Shown here in pieces: positions 8,637 through 17,154 of a DNA stretch of 64,000 nucleotides. The position numbers and the translations under genes were made by a program. Numbering within the stretch: position 1 is the stretch's first letter; each line of letters begins with the position of its first letter. Below the pieces are notes generated by a model. It had not been told where the DNA came from and searched no databases. It saw only the letters and a list, made by a program, of their open reading frames with translations. This DNA comes from Dehalococcoidales bacterium (lineage in GTDB: Bacteria; Chloroflexota; Dehalococcoidia; Dehalococcoidales; UBA3254): positions 38,776 through 102,775 of the forward strand of contig JAFGOB010000125.1 in NCBI GenBank assembly GCA_016926695.1, read 5' to 3'.

Positions 8637-8660
8637 TCTGTTGACATATGTCAACAGACT
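8635..8660. promoter_or_regulatory. 26-bp perfect palindrome overlapping the stop of the DUF5343 gene
   Basis: The half-site AGTCTGTTGACAT (8635-8647) is followed directly by its exact reverse complement (8648-8660) with no spacer. A zero-loop palindrome fits a dimeric DNA-binding protein better than a terminator, and no T-run follows. The remaining gap up to 9148 holds only short unsupported frames, a T-run near 8933-8941 and a GTTAACCGTTAA stretch near 8968; I see no gene in it. Confidence 0.6.
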
Positions 8661-9148
8661 CTGATAGGTATCTTTTACACTCGAAATCCGCATGGTCAAA
8701 GGTCATTACGACGTTTTTTTCGCCAAAGGCTCCATATACAGGAAAAAACCGATATTGGCAAAACGTCAGCCTGGCTGTATCGCTTCAGTACCGGATTTTC
8801 TCGGATACCAAGTTCCATGAATTTAATATAAACACATTCTGACTGTAACCCAATCTTAGAAACAAACGTCTGATTTGTCCCTCCCAGTCCTTACTGGAAA
8901 CAATCCTTGTTCTCTGCGACACTTGCTTCCTCCTTTTTTTTCACGGGAGAGGGATGCTTCCATTCGTTAACCGTTAATGTCGCGGGCTGCTTTTTCGGTT
9001 GCCTCAGGACTTTCGGTCGTTTATTATGATAATTGACATGGAGATCTGAACTCGCTCACAAACTAATTTTTTTGTATTGATTATTCCGGTAAGTCCTCCT
9101 TGAGAGTACGGATCGACATCAATATCATTTCCATGGGAGTATAGCAAA

Positions 9149-10081
9149 ATGATTTTCGAAAGGCCTGATATTATCCGCCCGCCCAGTGAGGCTGATTCTT
9201 ATTTCCTTCCCCTTACCAGCGGGTGTTCGAATAATTCCTGCGTTTTTTGTAACTACTACGGTTATAAACTGAATCTCAGGGCACTGGAGGATATAAAAAA
9301 AGAGATAGATGCGCTGGCCCTATACATGAACAGCGGCCTGACCGTGCCCGGAATGCCGTCTATCGTATATTCCATCGCCAGACACTGGGACGGAAGAAGG
9401 GTCTTCCTTCAGGATGCGGATGCGCTGGTCTATCCTAACGATCACCTGAAAGAAGCACTTGAATACTTTAACCGCAAGTTACCCGGGACTGAAAGAATAG
9501 GCAGTTACGGCACTCCTCAGGATATCCTGCGTACCGGTGTAAACGAGTTGACGAACCTGAAAAAATCAAAACTATCCATAATTTATATGGGCGTTGAAAG
9601 CGGAGATGACGCTATACTGAAATATATCGACAAAGGTGTCGATTCCCGACAAATGATCGAGGCCGGGCGCAGGATCAAAGAAGCCGGGATCCTTCTCTCC
9701 GTTACTGTGCTGTTAGGGCTGGGGGAAAGGAAGAAAAGTCTTGAACACGCCCTGGCTACTGCCAGAGTACTCTCTGAGATGGACCCTGATTATATCGGGG
9801 CTTTAACCCTTACTTTGATTCCGGGAACTCCTTTATTTGAGGCAAACCGCCGTGGTGAGTTCAATCTGATTTCTCCACTGGAATCATTAAAAGAATTGCG
9901 CACCATGCTGAGCAATATACGGGCAACCAACTGCTTTTTCAGCTCAATGCACGCTTCTAACTATTTCTCGGTAAGGGGTACCATACCCCGGGACCAGGCA
10001 AAAATGGTGGCCCAGCTTGATCATATTATTTCCCTTGATGATCCCTCTTTGCTCAGACCCGAATTTATGAGAGGACTTTAG
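9149..10081 (+). CDS. Radical SAM protein with CX4CX2C cluster motif
   Basis: 310 aa. The three cysteines that bind the [4Fe-4S]/SAM cluster are at residues 26, 31 and 34 (GCSNNSCVFCNYY), giving CX4CX2C instead of the usual CX3CX2C. This spacing is known in a subset of radical SAM proteins of anaerobes. A SAM-contact strand is visible (IIYMGVESGDDAILKYIDKG) and a later GTPLFEANRRGEF resembles elongator/HemN-like members. GGGAG lies about 10 nt before the ATG. The gene stands alone, so its substrate cannot be inferred. No B12-binding or SPASM domain is seen. Confidence 0.85.
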   Translation: MIFERPDIIRPPSEADSYFLPLTSGCSNNSCVFCNYYGYKLNLRALEDIKKEIDALALYMNSGLTVPGMPSIVYSIARHWDGRRVFLQDADALVYPNDHLKEALEYFNRKLPGTERIGSYGTPQDILRTGVNELTNLKKSKLSIIYMGVESGDDAILKYIDKGVDSRQMIEAGRRIKEAGILLSVTVLLGLGERKKSLEHALATARVLSEMDPDYIGALTLTLIPGTPLFEANRRGEFNLISPLESLKELRTMLSNIRATNCFFSSMHASNYFSVRGTIPRDQAKMVAQLDHIISLDDPSLLRPEFMRGL

Positions 10082-10147
10082 TCATACCATTCCACCTGTA
10101 ATCTAATACAGACGTACCAGATAATGATACAAGTCCCCACCCTGATG

Positions 10148-10180
10148 ATGCTGCGGCAACCAGCGGTTGCCGTCCAGCAT
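10148..10180 (+). terminator. Hairpin after the radical SAM gene
   Basis: ATGCTG..GGCAAC pairs with GTTGCC..CAGCAT across a short loop, 67 nt after the stop. The T-run expected of a strong intrinsic terminator is missing (the sequence continues GACACCTC and then A-rich), so termination is only probable. The remainder of the 10082-10669 gap holds promoter elements described separately and no gene. Confidence 0.4.
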
Positions 10181-10388
10181 GACACCTCAAGAGACTAAAA
10201 AATAAATCAATAAACCTTTTTGCAGTAAAGCTAATAATAAAAATCAAATCGGGCCCAAAAAACCAGCCGTCTCTGAAAAAACTCCCTCTCAATTCCCTCT
10301 TTTAACTTTAATCCCGAATCGCTGCTGTATATTCTCTTGCGCTGCTTCTTATCGCCTGGTTGCCTTCCTTTTTCGGTAACCGTACTTA

Positions 10389-10410
10389 TATACTACTTTT
10401 ATACTACTTT
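10389..10410 (+). repeat. Tandem 11-bp direct repeat upstream of the transporter promoter
   Basis: TATACTACTTT occurs twice in perfect tandem (10389-10399, 10400-10410). It is flanked on both sides by a second direct repeat, TTTCGGTAAC (10371-10380 and 10408-10417). One helical turn of spacing and a position about 35 bp upstream of a -35 box fit an activator binding site (inference). Confidence 0.4.
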
Positions 10411-10442
10411 CGGTAACAATCATTATTAATCAATGCGGGATA

Positions 10443-10471
10443 TTGACAAAAGTATTTACGATGGCTATAAT
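10443..10471 (+). promoter_or_regulatory. Consensus sigma-70 promoter of the peptide transporter/flavoprotein operon
   Basis: TTGACA (10443-10448), a 17-bp spacer and TATAAT (10466-10471) match the consensus exactly. The predicted start near 10478 gives a leader of about 190 nt that is very AT-rich, with short inverted repeats (ACGTATAC near 10480, GTATAACGT near 10515). Genes from 10670 to 19056 run in one direction with small gaps, so this may drive the whole set. Confidence 0.75.
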
Positions 10472-10669
10472 TTATCCTTACGTATACAATAAGCTATATC
10501 GATATTCTAATATGTATAACGTATATAAAACATATTATATTTTCACCCGGTCTTACAGTCATTAGTCAAGGCACACCTCTCTCCTACTCATACCAGGAAC
10601 CTGTGTTCCCAAACCCAATTAATCGGAATATACCGAAAAGAGAAAAGTATTATAGTCAGGAGAAGAGAC

Positions 10670-12337
10670 ATGAAAAAGGTGCTCGTTTTCACGGTTTTGC
10701 TGGGTATACTAGCTTTGATTATCTCCGGATGCAACTCCCAGGATACCACCACTTCCGCCCTGTCACAAACTCAAGCTCCCGCCCCGGCATCAACTCAGGC
10801 GCCGGCTCAAACTAAGACCTCAGCCCCGCCATCAACCCAGACTCCCGCGCCAGTTAAAACCACTGCTTCCGCTGCCGCTTCACAACCGGCGACTGCCACA
10901 GCCGACTCACCCCAGTATGGAGGTATTCTGCGTATAATTATCTCGGCGGGACCAGTGGCGCATGGATACCCACCCGCCTCTAATCCTATGGACTCCGCCG
11001 GTACCATGGGCGTCATGGAAGGACTTATCGGGGTAGATAAACAGGGAGAACCTACACCCAGGTTGGCTACATCCTGGGAGCTCTCTCAGGATGGTAAAAC
11101 CTTGACCTTCACCCTGAGAAAAGGAGTCAAGTTTCATGATGGGACTACCTGTGACGCCAGTGCCGTAAAATGGAATTTCGACATGGATATCGAGGCCAAA
11201 CTGATCATGTCAGTCACCTCGGTGGATATCATCGACGATTATACCATCAAGTTCAATCTTCCACAGTTTAATAACGCTGTGTTCACTCAAATATCGGATA
11301 TTCTGTTGATCTCTCCGACCGCGGTCGAAAAGAACGGCGTCGATTGGGCTAAAACCAACCCGGTAGGCACCGGTCCCTTCCAGCAGACAGAATTCGTACG
11401 TGATGTATCGATTACCAAAATGAAGTTCGCTGATTACTGGGACGAAGGCCTGCCTTATCTGGATGGTGTAATAATGATCGTTATTCCTGACGCGACTACA
11501 GCCAAAATGTCTTTTGAGGCCGGGGAGGCTGATCTTATCACAGTCAGTGGCAACTACAAGGGGGCGCAGGAACTGGCATCCAGCGGGTATACGGTCCGTT
11601 CTATACCTGGTATGGCCAACTTTTTCATGACTGACACGGCCAACCAGGACTCTCCCTATTCGAATATTAAAGTACGCCAGGCATTGGAATATATCGTTGA
11701 CCGGGAAGCCACGACGGAATCGGTGGGATTAGGTTATATGGGAGTCCTTAATCAGATTGCTCCTGAAGGATGGGGTGGTTTCAACCAGGATATCCCTCCG
11801 GCAACCTATGATCCGGATAAAGCCAGGCAACTGCTTTCCGAGGCAGGCTATCCAGACGGATTCAAGACTACGCTCATGGCGGCACAAAGATTTACCAATG
11901 AAGCGCTATTAACCGCCATTCAGGGTTATCTGGCCGAAGTTGGCATAGAGGCCACGGTGGACTCTATGGACCTGGGCAGATACATGCAAACCCGCAAAGA
12001 CGGATGGAAGAACGGTCTTATGCTGGCAGGAACGGGCCTGGACCCCAATATGTGCCAGCGTATAGAGGCTGACCTGGGAGCTAACAACGGCCTCTATGGA
12101 GTCAACCCGAGACCGGCCCAATTCCAGCCCACGCTCGATAAAGCCAAGGCTGCCAGGGATATCCAAACGCGCAATAAATATCTTCAGGAATTGATGAAGA
12201 TAAATTATGATGACAAGTTCGTAATTCCTGTATGGTATATACCCGATATCGTTGCACTGCAAAGAAATCTCAATGCGGAAATTATGACCTACCATCATAT
12301 TAAATGGAATCCGGCAACTGCCTGGTTCAGTAAATAA
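10670..12337 (+). CDS. Peptide/nickel-type ABC transporter substrate-binding lipoprotein
   Basis: 555 aa, family 5 solute-binding protein. The N-terminus is a lipoprotein signal peptide with a lipobox ending ISG-C21, so the mature protein is lipid-anchored outside the membrane. Residues about 25-80 are a Thr/Ala/Pro/Gln-rich tether of repeated TQAPAP-like units. The binding domain follows (YGGILRIIISAG, then LATSWELSQDGKTLTFTLRKGVKFHDGT, the family-5 signature). CAGGAG precedes the ATG. Two permease genes follow. The ligand is unknown; family members bind oligopeptides, nickel, glutathione or sugars. Confidence 0.92.
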   Translation: MKKVLVFTVLLGILALIISGCNSQDTTTSALSQTQAPAPASTQAPAQTKTSAPPSTQTPAPVKTTASAAASQPATATADSPQYGGILRIIISAGPVAHGYPPASNPMDSAGTMGVMEGLIGVDKQGEPTPRLATSWELSQDGKTLTFTLRKGVKFHDGTTCDASAVKWNFDMDIEAKLIMSVTSVDIIDDYTIKFNLPQFNNAVFTQISDILLISPTAVEKNGVDWAKTNPVGTGPFQQTEFVRDVSITKMKFADYWDEGLPYLDGVIMIVIPDATTAKMSFEAGEADLITVSGNYKGAQELASSGYTVRSIPGMANFFMTDTANQDSPYSNIKVRQALEYIVDREATTESVGLGYMGVLNQIAPEGWGGFNQDIPPATYDPDKARQLLSEAGYPDGFKTTLMAAQRFTNEALLTAIQGYLAEVGIEATVDSMDLGRYMQTRKDGWKNGLMLAGTGLDPNMCQRIEADLGANNGLYGVNPRPAQFQPTLDKAKAARDIQTRNKYLQELMKINYDDKFVIPVWYIPDIVALQRNLNAEIMTYHHIKWNPATAWFSK

Positions 12338-12347
12338 GCTATAATGC

Positions 12348-12381
12348 GGGGCTAATCCCGTACCGGTACGGGATTAGCCCC
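12348..12381 (+). terminator. 34-bp perfect palindrome between binding-protein and permease genes
   Basis: The half-site GGGGCTAATCCCGTACC (12348-12364) is followed by its exact complement. As RNA it forms a GC-rich hairpin 10 nt after the stop of the binding-protein gene. There is no T-run, so it more likely acts as a partial terminator or 3' stabiliser that keeps binding-protein mRNA above permease mRNA, as in other binding-protein operons (inference). Confidence 0.6.
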
Positions 12382-12482
12382 ACATTCTATATCCCGGTTG
12401 TGATCTATGTAGAATAATGCTGTTCCTGAAACGGCCTTCGTTTTAGTCAGGGAGATACTTTATACTGCCTGGAGGTCCGGTT

Positions 12483-13442
12483 ATGTCGGCTTTTATCATC
12501 CGAAGACTTATTCAAATTTTAATCGTGCTTATCCTTTTAACCCTGTTTGTTTTCTTTATTATTCGGTTGCTGCCCGGCGACCCCATACTTATTTATATAG
12601 GTATGAACAGCCAGTTGCAGGATATTCCGCAGGAAAGGTACGACCAGCTCCGGCACGAGTTTGGACTAGACAAGCCGATAATGGTCCAGTATGCCACCTG
12701 GCTGGCCGGCATCTTTCAGGGGGACTTCGGCACCTCCATATTTTACAGCGAAAAAGTCGGCAAACTACTTCTGGAGCGTTTGCCGGTAACCCTGCTGCTG
12801 GGAGTGCTGGCGCTGCTGGTGAGTACCATACTGGGCATTCTGGCAGGCGTCCTGGCCGCCGTCAGGCGCGGCCAATGGGTGGACAAACTGGTAACGCCCC
12901 TATCTTATATCGGTGTAACCATCCCTGTATTCTGGTTGGGTATTCTGCTGATATATGTCTTTGGACTCAAACTTCACTGGCTGCCGGTCCTGGGGTATAC
13001 CTCACCCCTCAAGGACCTGGGATTATGCATAAAGCAGCTCATTATGCCCGTCATCTGCCTTTCTGTTTTCGGTCTGGCATCCAACACCCGCCTGATGCGA
13101 TCGAGTATGCTCGAAGTTATCCGTCAGGACTATATCCGTACAGCCTGGGCCAAGGGATTGAGGGAGCGCATCATCATCATGAGGCATGCCTTGAAAAACA
13201 GCCTGATCGCGGTCATTACTCTGATAGGCATGGGCGCTGCTCATATCTTCGGCGGTTCAGTGCTGGTGGAAACCGTTTTCGCTATCCCCGGTGTGGGGAG
13301 ATTGATGGTCAGCAGCATCTTCGGCCAGGACTATGTAGTTGTACAGGGTATTACTTTCATCATTGGCGTGGCCATCCTGGTAATAAATTTGATAGTCGAC
13401 CTGACATACGGCTGGTTTGACCCCCGCATCAGGTACAGCTAG
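12483..13442 (+). CDS. Peptide-type ABC transporter permease, DppB-like
   Basis: 319 aa with six predicted membrane segments. The first begins at once (IIRRLIQILIVLILLTLFVFFII), followed by the RLLPGDP motif and the long periplasmic loop typical of DppB/OppB. The EAA-type loop that contacts the ATPase is visible (DYIRTAWAKGLRERIIIMRHALKNSLIAVIT). GGAGG lies 7 nt before the ATG. It forms the channel with the next gene. No ATP-binding subunit gene occurs next to it or elsewhere in the window, so the ATPase must be encoded elsewhere or be shared. Confidence 0.9.
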   Translation: MSAFIIRRLIQILIVLILLTLFVFFIIRLLPGDPILIYIGMNSQLQDIPQERYDQLRHEFGLDKPIMVQYATWLAGIFQGDFGTSIFYSEKVGKLLLERLPVTLLLGVLALLVSTILGILAGVLAAVRRGQWVDKLVTPLSYIGVTIPVFWLGILLIYVFGLKLHWLPVLGYTSPLKDLGLCIKQLIMPVICLSVFGLASNTRLMRSSMLEVIRQDYIRTAWAKGLRERIIIMRHALKNSLIAVITLIGMGAAHIFGGSVLVETVFAIPGVGRLMVSSIFGQDYVVVQGITFIIGVAILVINLIVDLTYGWFDPRIRYS

Positions 13443-13455
13443 GAGAGATTTTATT

Positions 13456-14352
13456 TTGTCGGATCACAATACAAACAGTACCGGTTTTTCCGAAATAACA
13501 CCCCGGGTGAGCGAGTGGCAGTATTTCAAGCGGGTATTTTTTTCGCGCGGGCTGGTTATATTCGGGATAATCGTATTTCTGCTTCTGATTTTTACCGCCA
13601 TCTTCGCCCCCCTGCTGGCGCCCTACGACCCCAATAAAATAGACATGAAGAATACCTTGCTTCAGCCGAATAGCGACCACCTTCTCGGTACTGATCCCAA
13701 CGGCAGAGATACCTTGTCCAGGCTTATCTACGGATCAAGGACCGCCCTGATGGTGGGCTTTATCACCACCGGCATCGCCGCCGCAGCCGGTATTGTACTG
13801 GGCCTGCTGGCCGGGTACATCGGAGGTATAGCCAATATTGTTATCATGAGAGCAACGGACATGCTGATGGCCATACCGATGATTATTCTGGCGCTGGTGG
13901 TGGCTTCTGTTCTGGGCAGCGGTATAAAAAACGTTATTATTGCCCTGAGCGTCGCCACCATCCCCGGCTATGTCAGGGTCCTGTGCGGACTCGCCCTCAG
14001 TATCAAGGAAAATGATTATATTCTTGCCCAGCGTACTATCGGCTCCGGCAATATACGCATCATGATCAAACATATCCTGCCCAATGCCATAGCACCACTG
14101 ATAGTAATGGCAACCATGCAACTGGGCACCCTCATCCTGGCTGAGGCCGGACTGAGTTTCCTGGGAATCGGCATTACTACCCCCACCGCCGCCTGGGGCA
14201 GCATGGTCAACGAGGGTTATAAATATCTGCTGGACAACCCCGTGCTCTCTTTTGCGCCCGGTCTTACCATCATGCTGGTGGTATTCGCCTTCATGATCGT
14301 AGGAGACGGGCTGAGAGATGCCCTGGATCCCAGGCTCAGGGGGACGCTTTAA
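13456..14352 (+). CDS. Peptide-type ABC transporter permease, DppC-like
   Basis: The start chosen is the TTG at 13456 (LSDHNTNST...), preceded by AGGAGAG at 8-nt spacing; an in-frame ATG at 13417 would overlap the upstream permease and has no such site. It gives 298 aa. It shows the DppC N-terminal pattern (IFAPLLAPYDPN, then HLLGTDPNGRDTLSRLIYG), five or six membrane segments and the EAA loop (NDYILAQRTIGSGNIRIMIKHILPN). It pairs with the DppB-like protein. The next gene is a flavoprotein, not the usual DppD/DppF ATPases. Confidence 0.9.
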   Translation: MSDHNTNSTGFSEITPRVSEWQYFKRVFFSRGLVIFGIIVFLLLIFTAIFAPLLAPYDPNKIDMKNTLLQPNSDHLLGTDPNGRDTLSRLIYGSRTALMVGFITTGIAAAAGIVLGLLAGYIGGIANIVIMRATDMLMAIPMIILALVVASVLGSGIKNVIIALSVATIPGYVRVLCGLALSIKENDYILAQRTIGSGNIRIMIKHILPNAIAPLIVMATMQLGTLILAEAGLSFLGIGITTPTAAWGSMVNEGYKYLLDNPVLSFAPGLTIMLVVFAFMIVGDGLRDALDPRLRGTL

Positions 14353-14400
14353 ATTAGTATCGTTATATAAATATCGGATTTTATTTAAGGAGGATTAAAG

Positions 14401-16374
14401 ATGAATACCTGGTGGGACTATATACAGAAAGGCGGGCCTGTTCCCGCCTGGCCTTACCCGATAGGCTACGGCCGGGAAAATGAAATCGTCGCCGACGTCC
14501 TGATACTGGGAGGTGGGGTGGCCGGATGCCATGCCGCTATTAACGCTACCAACCGGGGAGCAAAGGTGGTTGTGGTCGATAAAGGGCCGATCAAGCGCAG
14601 CGGCTGCAGCGGGGCTGGAGTCGATCACTGGCACGCCGCCTGTACCAATCCCTGCTCCACCCTGACCGCGGAAGAAATGGTTGAAGGCCATGAAGAATAC
14701 GGCGGATACCACTATGGGGAGCTGGGTAACGGGATGACCTGCTATATCACCGGCATGGAAAGCTGGGATACTCTCCTGGATGTGGAAAAAATGGGAGTAC
14801 AAATCAGGGACGTCGATGATGAGTTCGCCGGCTGCGAGTTCAGGGATGAGAAGACCAGGCTGATGTTTGCCTACGATTATGAGAGCCGTTACATTATCCG
14901 GGTAGCAGCCGGTAACATCAAGCCTATCATGTACAAAGAGATGAAACGCCTGGGAATTCAGATGTACGACTATGTCATGGCGACCATGCTTCTTACCGAG
15001 GGAGGAAAAGCGGGCGCCAGGGTTATCGGAGCCACCGGCGTAAACGTCCGCACCGGCGAGTTCTATCTCTTCCGGGCCAAGGCCACGATACTGGCCATGG
15101 GTTCGCCGGGTGGACTCTGGGTTTTCTCTACGGAACTGGGTCCTTCAGGCGTACCCGGGCTGACAGGCGATGGAAATGCCATGGCCTGGAAAGCCGGGGC
15201 AGAGTTTCACTCACTGGAAGGGAGCGGCCCTTCTTCAGGCGGTTTCCGCTATCTTCCTCATTCTGCGGGTAATCCGCATAACACCTGGAACGCCTGTACG
15301 ATTGTTGACTCCAACGGCAGAGAGGTCCCCTGGGTCGACCGCGACGGGCGGGTACTGAAAACACCCGCAGAGCGACACCTGCCTTCTCCCGGGCAAAAAT
15401 TCTTTACTCAGATGCATGCAAATTATGAGTTACGTGAACCCAGCACCACTCCCGATCTGCCCGAACTGATCAGGAAGGGTGAATTCGTACTTCCCCTTTA
15501 TGCCGATTTACCGGGCATGCCGTCAAAAGAGCGCCGGCTTATTTACGGCATGATGGTAGGCAACGAGGGTTGTACCCGCTACGGGATATATGACGTCTTT
15601 ACCAAAGCTGGTTTCGATCCGGATCAGGATATGCCCCAGGCCCCCGTAATGCCGCCTGACCTCTATAATTTCGGAGCATGGTGGATGGGTGTCCCGGTGC
15701 GTCAGTGGCGGAACCTGTCCGGCGGAGGCGGCCTGGTCTTTGATTGGGATATGAAGACCACTCTCGACGGCCTGTATACAGCGGGCACGCAGGGTGCGGG
15801 AGGAGACCATTCAAGCTCAGCCGTCACCGGAAGATACGCCGGCAGGAAGGCCGCCGAGTACACCATGGCTGCCGGTCTGCCGCAGATCGACAGGAAACAG
15901 GTAGATGCCGAGAAAGACCGCATCTATGCGCCGGTAATGAGAAAGGGCGGGATGGGCTGGAAGGAGCTGAAAGCCGGGTTATGCCGTATCATGCAGGACT
16001 ACTGCGGAGAATATAAGACCGACAGGACCCTGGAGCTGGGGCTGAAATATCTTCACAGTATCGCCGAGAGTGAAGCTGCCGAACTTTGCGCCCGTAATCC
16101 GCACGACCTGGCCCGTGCCCTGGAATGTTATACTCACATTACGGTGGCGGAGATGGTATTTCACGCCTGCCTCGCCCGCAAAGCAAGCTGTTCCCGCCTG
16201 GGCTTTAACAGACTGGACTATCCTCAAATAGACCCTCCCGAATGGCATAAATTTGTAACTCTGAAATTGGATAACGGCAGCGTCAGGGTGGGCGAACGGC
16301 CGATGCGCTGGTGGCTGAAGCCCCCTTATGCTTCAACCTATGAAGAAAACTACAGGAAACACTGCGGGCTTTAG
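14401..16374 (+). CDS. AprA-like FAD-dependent oxidoreductase, first copy
   Basis: 657 aa. A Rossmann FAD motif (LILGGGVAGCHAA, GGGVAG at 37-42) begins a flavoprotein of the fumarate reductase/APS reductase alpha-subunit superfamily. A GLYTAGTQGAGG...TGRYAGRKAA segment late in the chain is the second FAD contact. The loop GAGVDHWHAACTNP (Asp75-His76-Trp77) is shared at the same residue numbers with the second copy. The next gene encodes a two-cluster ferredoxin, as in AprAB. No sat, qmo or dsr genes are here, so APS reduction is not supported; the substrate is unknown. GGAGG precedes the ATG. Confidence 0.85.
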   Translation: MNTWWDYIQKGGPVPAWPYPIGYGRENEIVADVLILGGGVAGCHAAINATNRGAKVVVVDKGPIKRSGCSGAGVDHWHAACTNPCSTLTAEEMVEGHEEYGGYHYGELGNGMTCYITGMESWDTLLDVEKMGVQIRDVDDEFAGCEFRDEKTRLMFAYDYESRYIIRVAAGNIKPIMYKEMKRLGIQMYDYVMATMLLTEGGKAGARVIGATGVNVRTGEFYLFRAKATILAMGSPGGLWVFSTELGPSGVPGLTGDGNAMAWKAGAEFHSLEGSGPSSGGFRYLPHSAGNPHNTWNACTIVDSNGREVPWVDRDGRVLKTPAERHLPSPGQKFFTQMHANYELREPSTTPDLPELIRKGEFVLPLYADLPGMPSKERRLIYGMMVGNEGCTRYGIYDVFTKAGFDPDQDMPQAPVMPPDLYNFGAWWMGVPVRQWRNLSGGGGLVFDWDMKTTLDGLYTAGTQGAGGDHSSSAVTGRYAGRKAAEYTMAAGLPQIDRKQVDAEKDRIYAPVMRKGGMGWKELKAGLCRIMQDYCGEYKTDRTLELGLKYLHSIAESEAAELCARNPHDLARALECYTHITVAEMVFHACLARKASCSRLGFNRLDYPQIDPPEWHKFVTLKLDNGSVRVGERPMRWWLKPPYASTYEENYRKHCGL

Positions 16375-16465
16375 TCCGGGGAGTTGATGAAAACGTTCAA
16401 ACTTTATGTCAATATCATTCGATTCTTGATTATCAATTGTAACTTTTGAATTTTTGGAGGCTGAT

Positions 16466-16807
16466 ATGTTCAACAAAGCGTTTATGGTGCCTAATCCGAT
16501 GACTCCCAACCAGGTGGTTGTTTTCAATCCCGATATCTGTACCGGATGCAATACCTGTGTGGATTCTTGCCCCGGAGATGTACTGGTACCCAATCCCGAG
16601 AAAGGTTCGCCGCCCATCGTATTGTACCCCGATGAATGCTGGGTCTGCGGCTGCTGCGTCGGCGATTGTCCCCATCCCGGGGCCAGCAAGCTGCTTCACC
16701 CTCTAAACCTGCGCATGGGATGGAAACGCAAGGCCACGGGCGATACATACAGGATAGGAATGAAAAATCCGCCGCCGCCTAATACACGTCCGGCCATCGG
16801 GCCTTGA
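16466..16807 (+). CDS. AprB-like 2x[4Fe-4S] ferredoxin subunit, first copy
   Basis: The ATG at 16466 follows GGAGG at 5-nt spacing; an upstream TTG lacks a site. The 113-aa protein has two full CX2CX2CX3CP motifs: Cys25-28-31-35 and Cys58-61-64-68, with an extra Cys63 in the second. This is the cluster layout of AprB and bacterial ferredoxins. The C-terminus is a Pro-rich tail (MKNPPPPNTRPAIGP). It should carry electrons to or from the flavoprotein encoded just upstream. Confidence 0.88.
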   Translation: MFNKAFMVPNPMTPNQVVVFNPDICTGCNTCVDSCPGDVLVPNPEKGSPPIVLYPDECWVCGCCVGDCPHPGASKLLHPLNLRMGWKRKATGDTYRIGMKNPPPPNTRPAIGP

Positions 16808-16843
16808 AAAAAATAACAGATGTACCTGTTTAAGGAGGAGTTA

Positions 16844-17140
16844 ATGGCGACAACAAAAATATTTGCGGTCCCCAACGTCAGTACACCAGGCAGGCCGGTG
16901 ATCTTCGATCCCGCAATCTGCAAGGGCTGCAATCACTGCGTGGAAGTATGCCCGGTGGATGTTTTTATCCCCAACCCGGAGAAAGGTAAGACACCGCTTA
17001 TCCTGCACCCCGATGAATGCTGGTACTGCGGCGTCTGCGTAAATGATTGCCCGGCGCCCGGCGCCATAAAGTTCAACTGGCCTCTGGAGCAAAGGGGTTA
17101 CTGGAAACGCAAGGAGACCGGTGAAATATTCAGGGTATAA
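16844..17140 (+). CDS. AprB-like 2x[4Fe-4S] ferredoxin subunit, second copy
   Basis: The start is the ATG at 16844, preceded by AAGGAGGAG. The 98-aa protein has Cys26-29-32-36 and Cys59-62-65-69, each CX2CX2CX3CP, and is clearly a paralogue of the ferredoxin 36 nt upstream (shared FxPxICxGCNxCV, PNPEKG and HPDECW/YPDECW blocks). The gene order is flavoprotein-ferredoxin-ferredoxin-flavoprotein, so this copy precedes its presumed flavoprotein partner by 14 nt while the first copy follows its own. Confidence 0.88.
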   Translation: MATTKIFAVPNVSTPGRPVIFDPAICKGCNHCVEVCPVDVFIPNPEKGKTPLILHPDECWYCGVCVNDCPAPGAIKFNWPLEQRGYWKRKETGEIFRV

Positions 17141-17154
17141 AAAGGGAGCAAAAA

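Noticed and set aside
8648..8842. Rightward 64-codon frame after the DUF5343 gene
   Set aside because: It starts inside the palindrome, has no ribosome site and resembles no family; another frame nearby (from 8692) is equally unsupported.
10065..10292. Leftward 75-codon frame
   Set aside because: No ribosome site and it overlaps the end of the radical SAM gene; composition is not coding-like.
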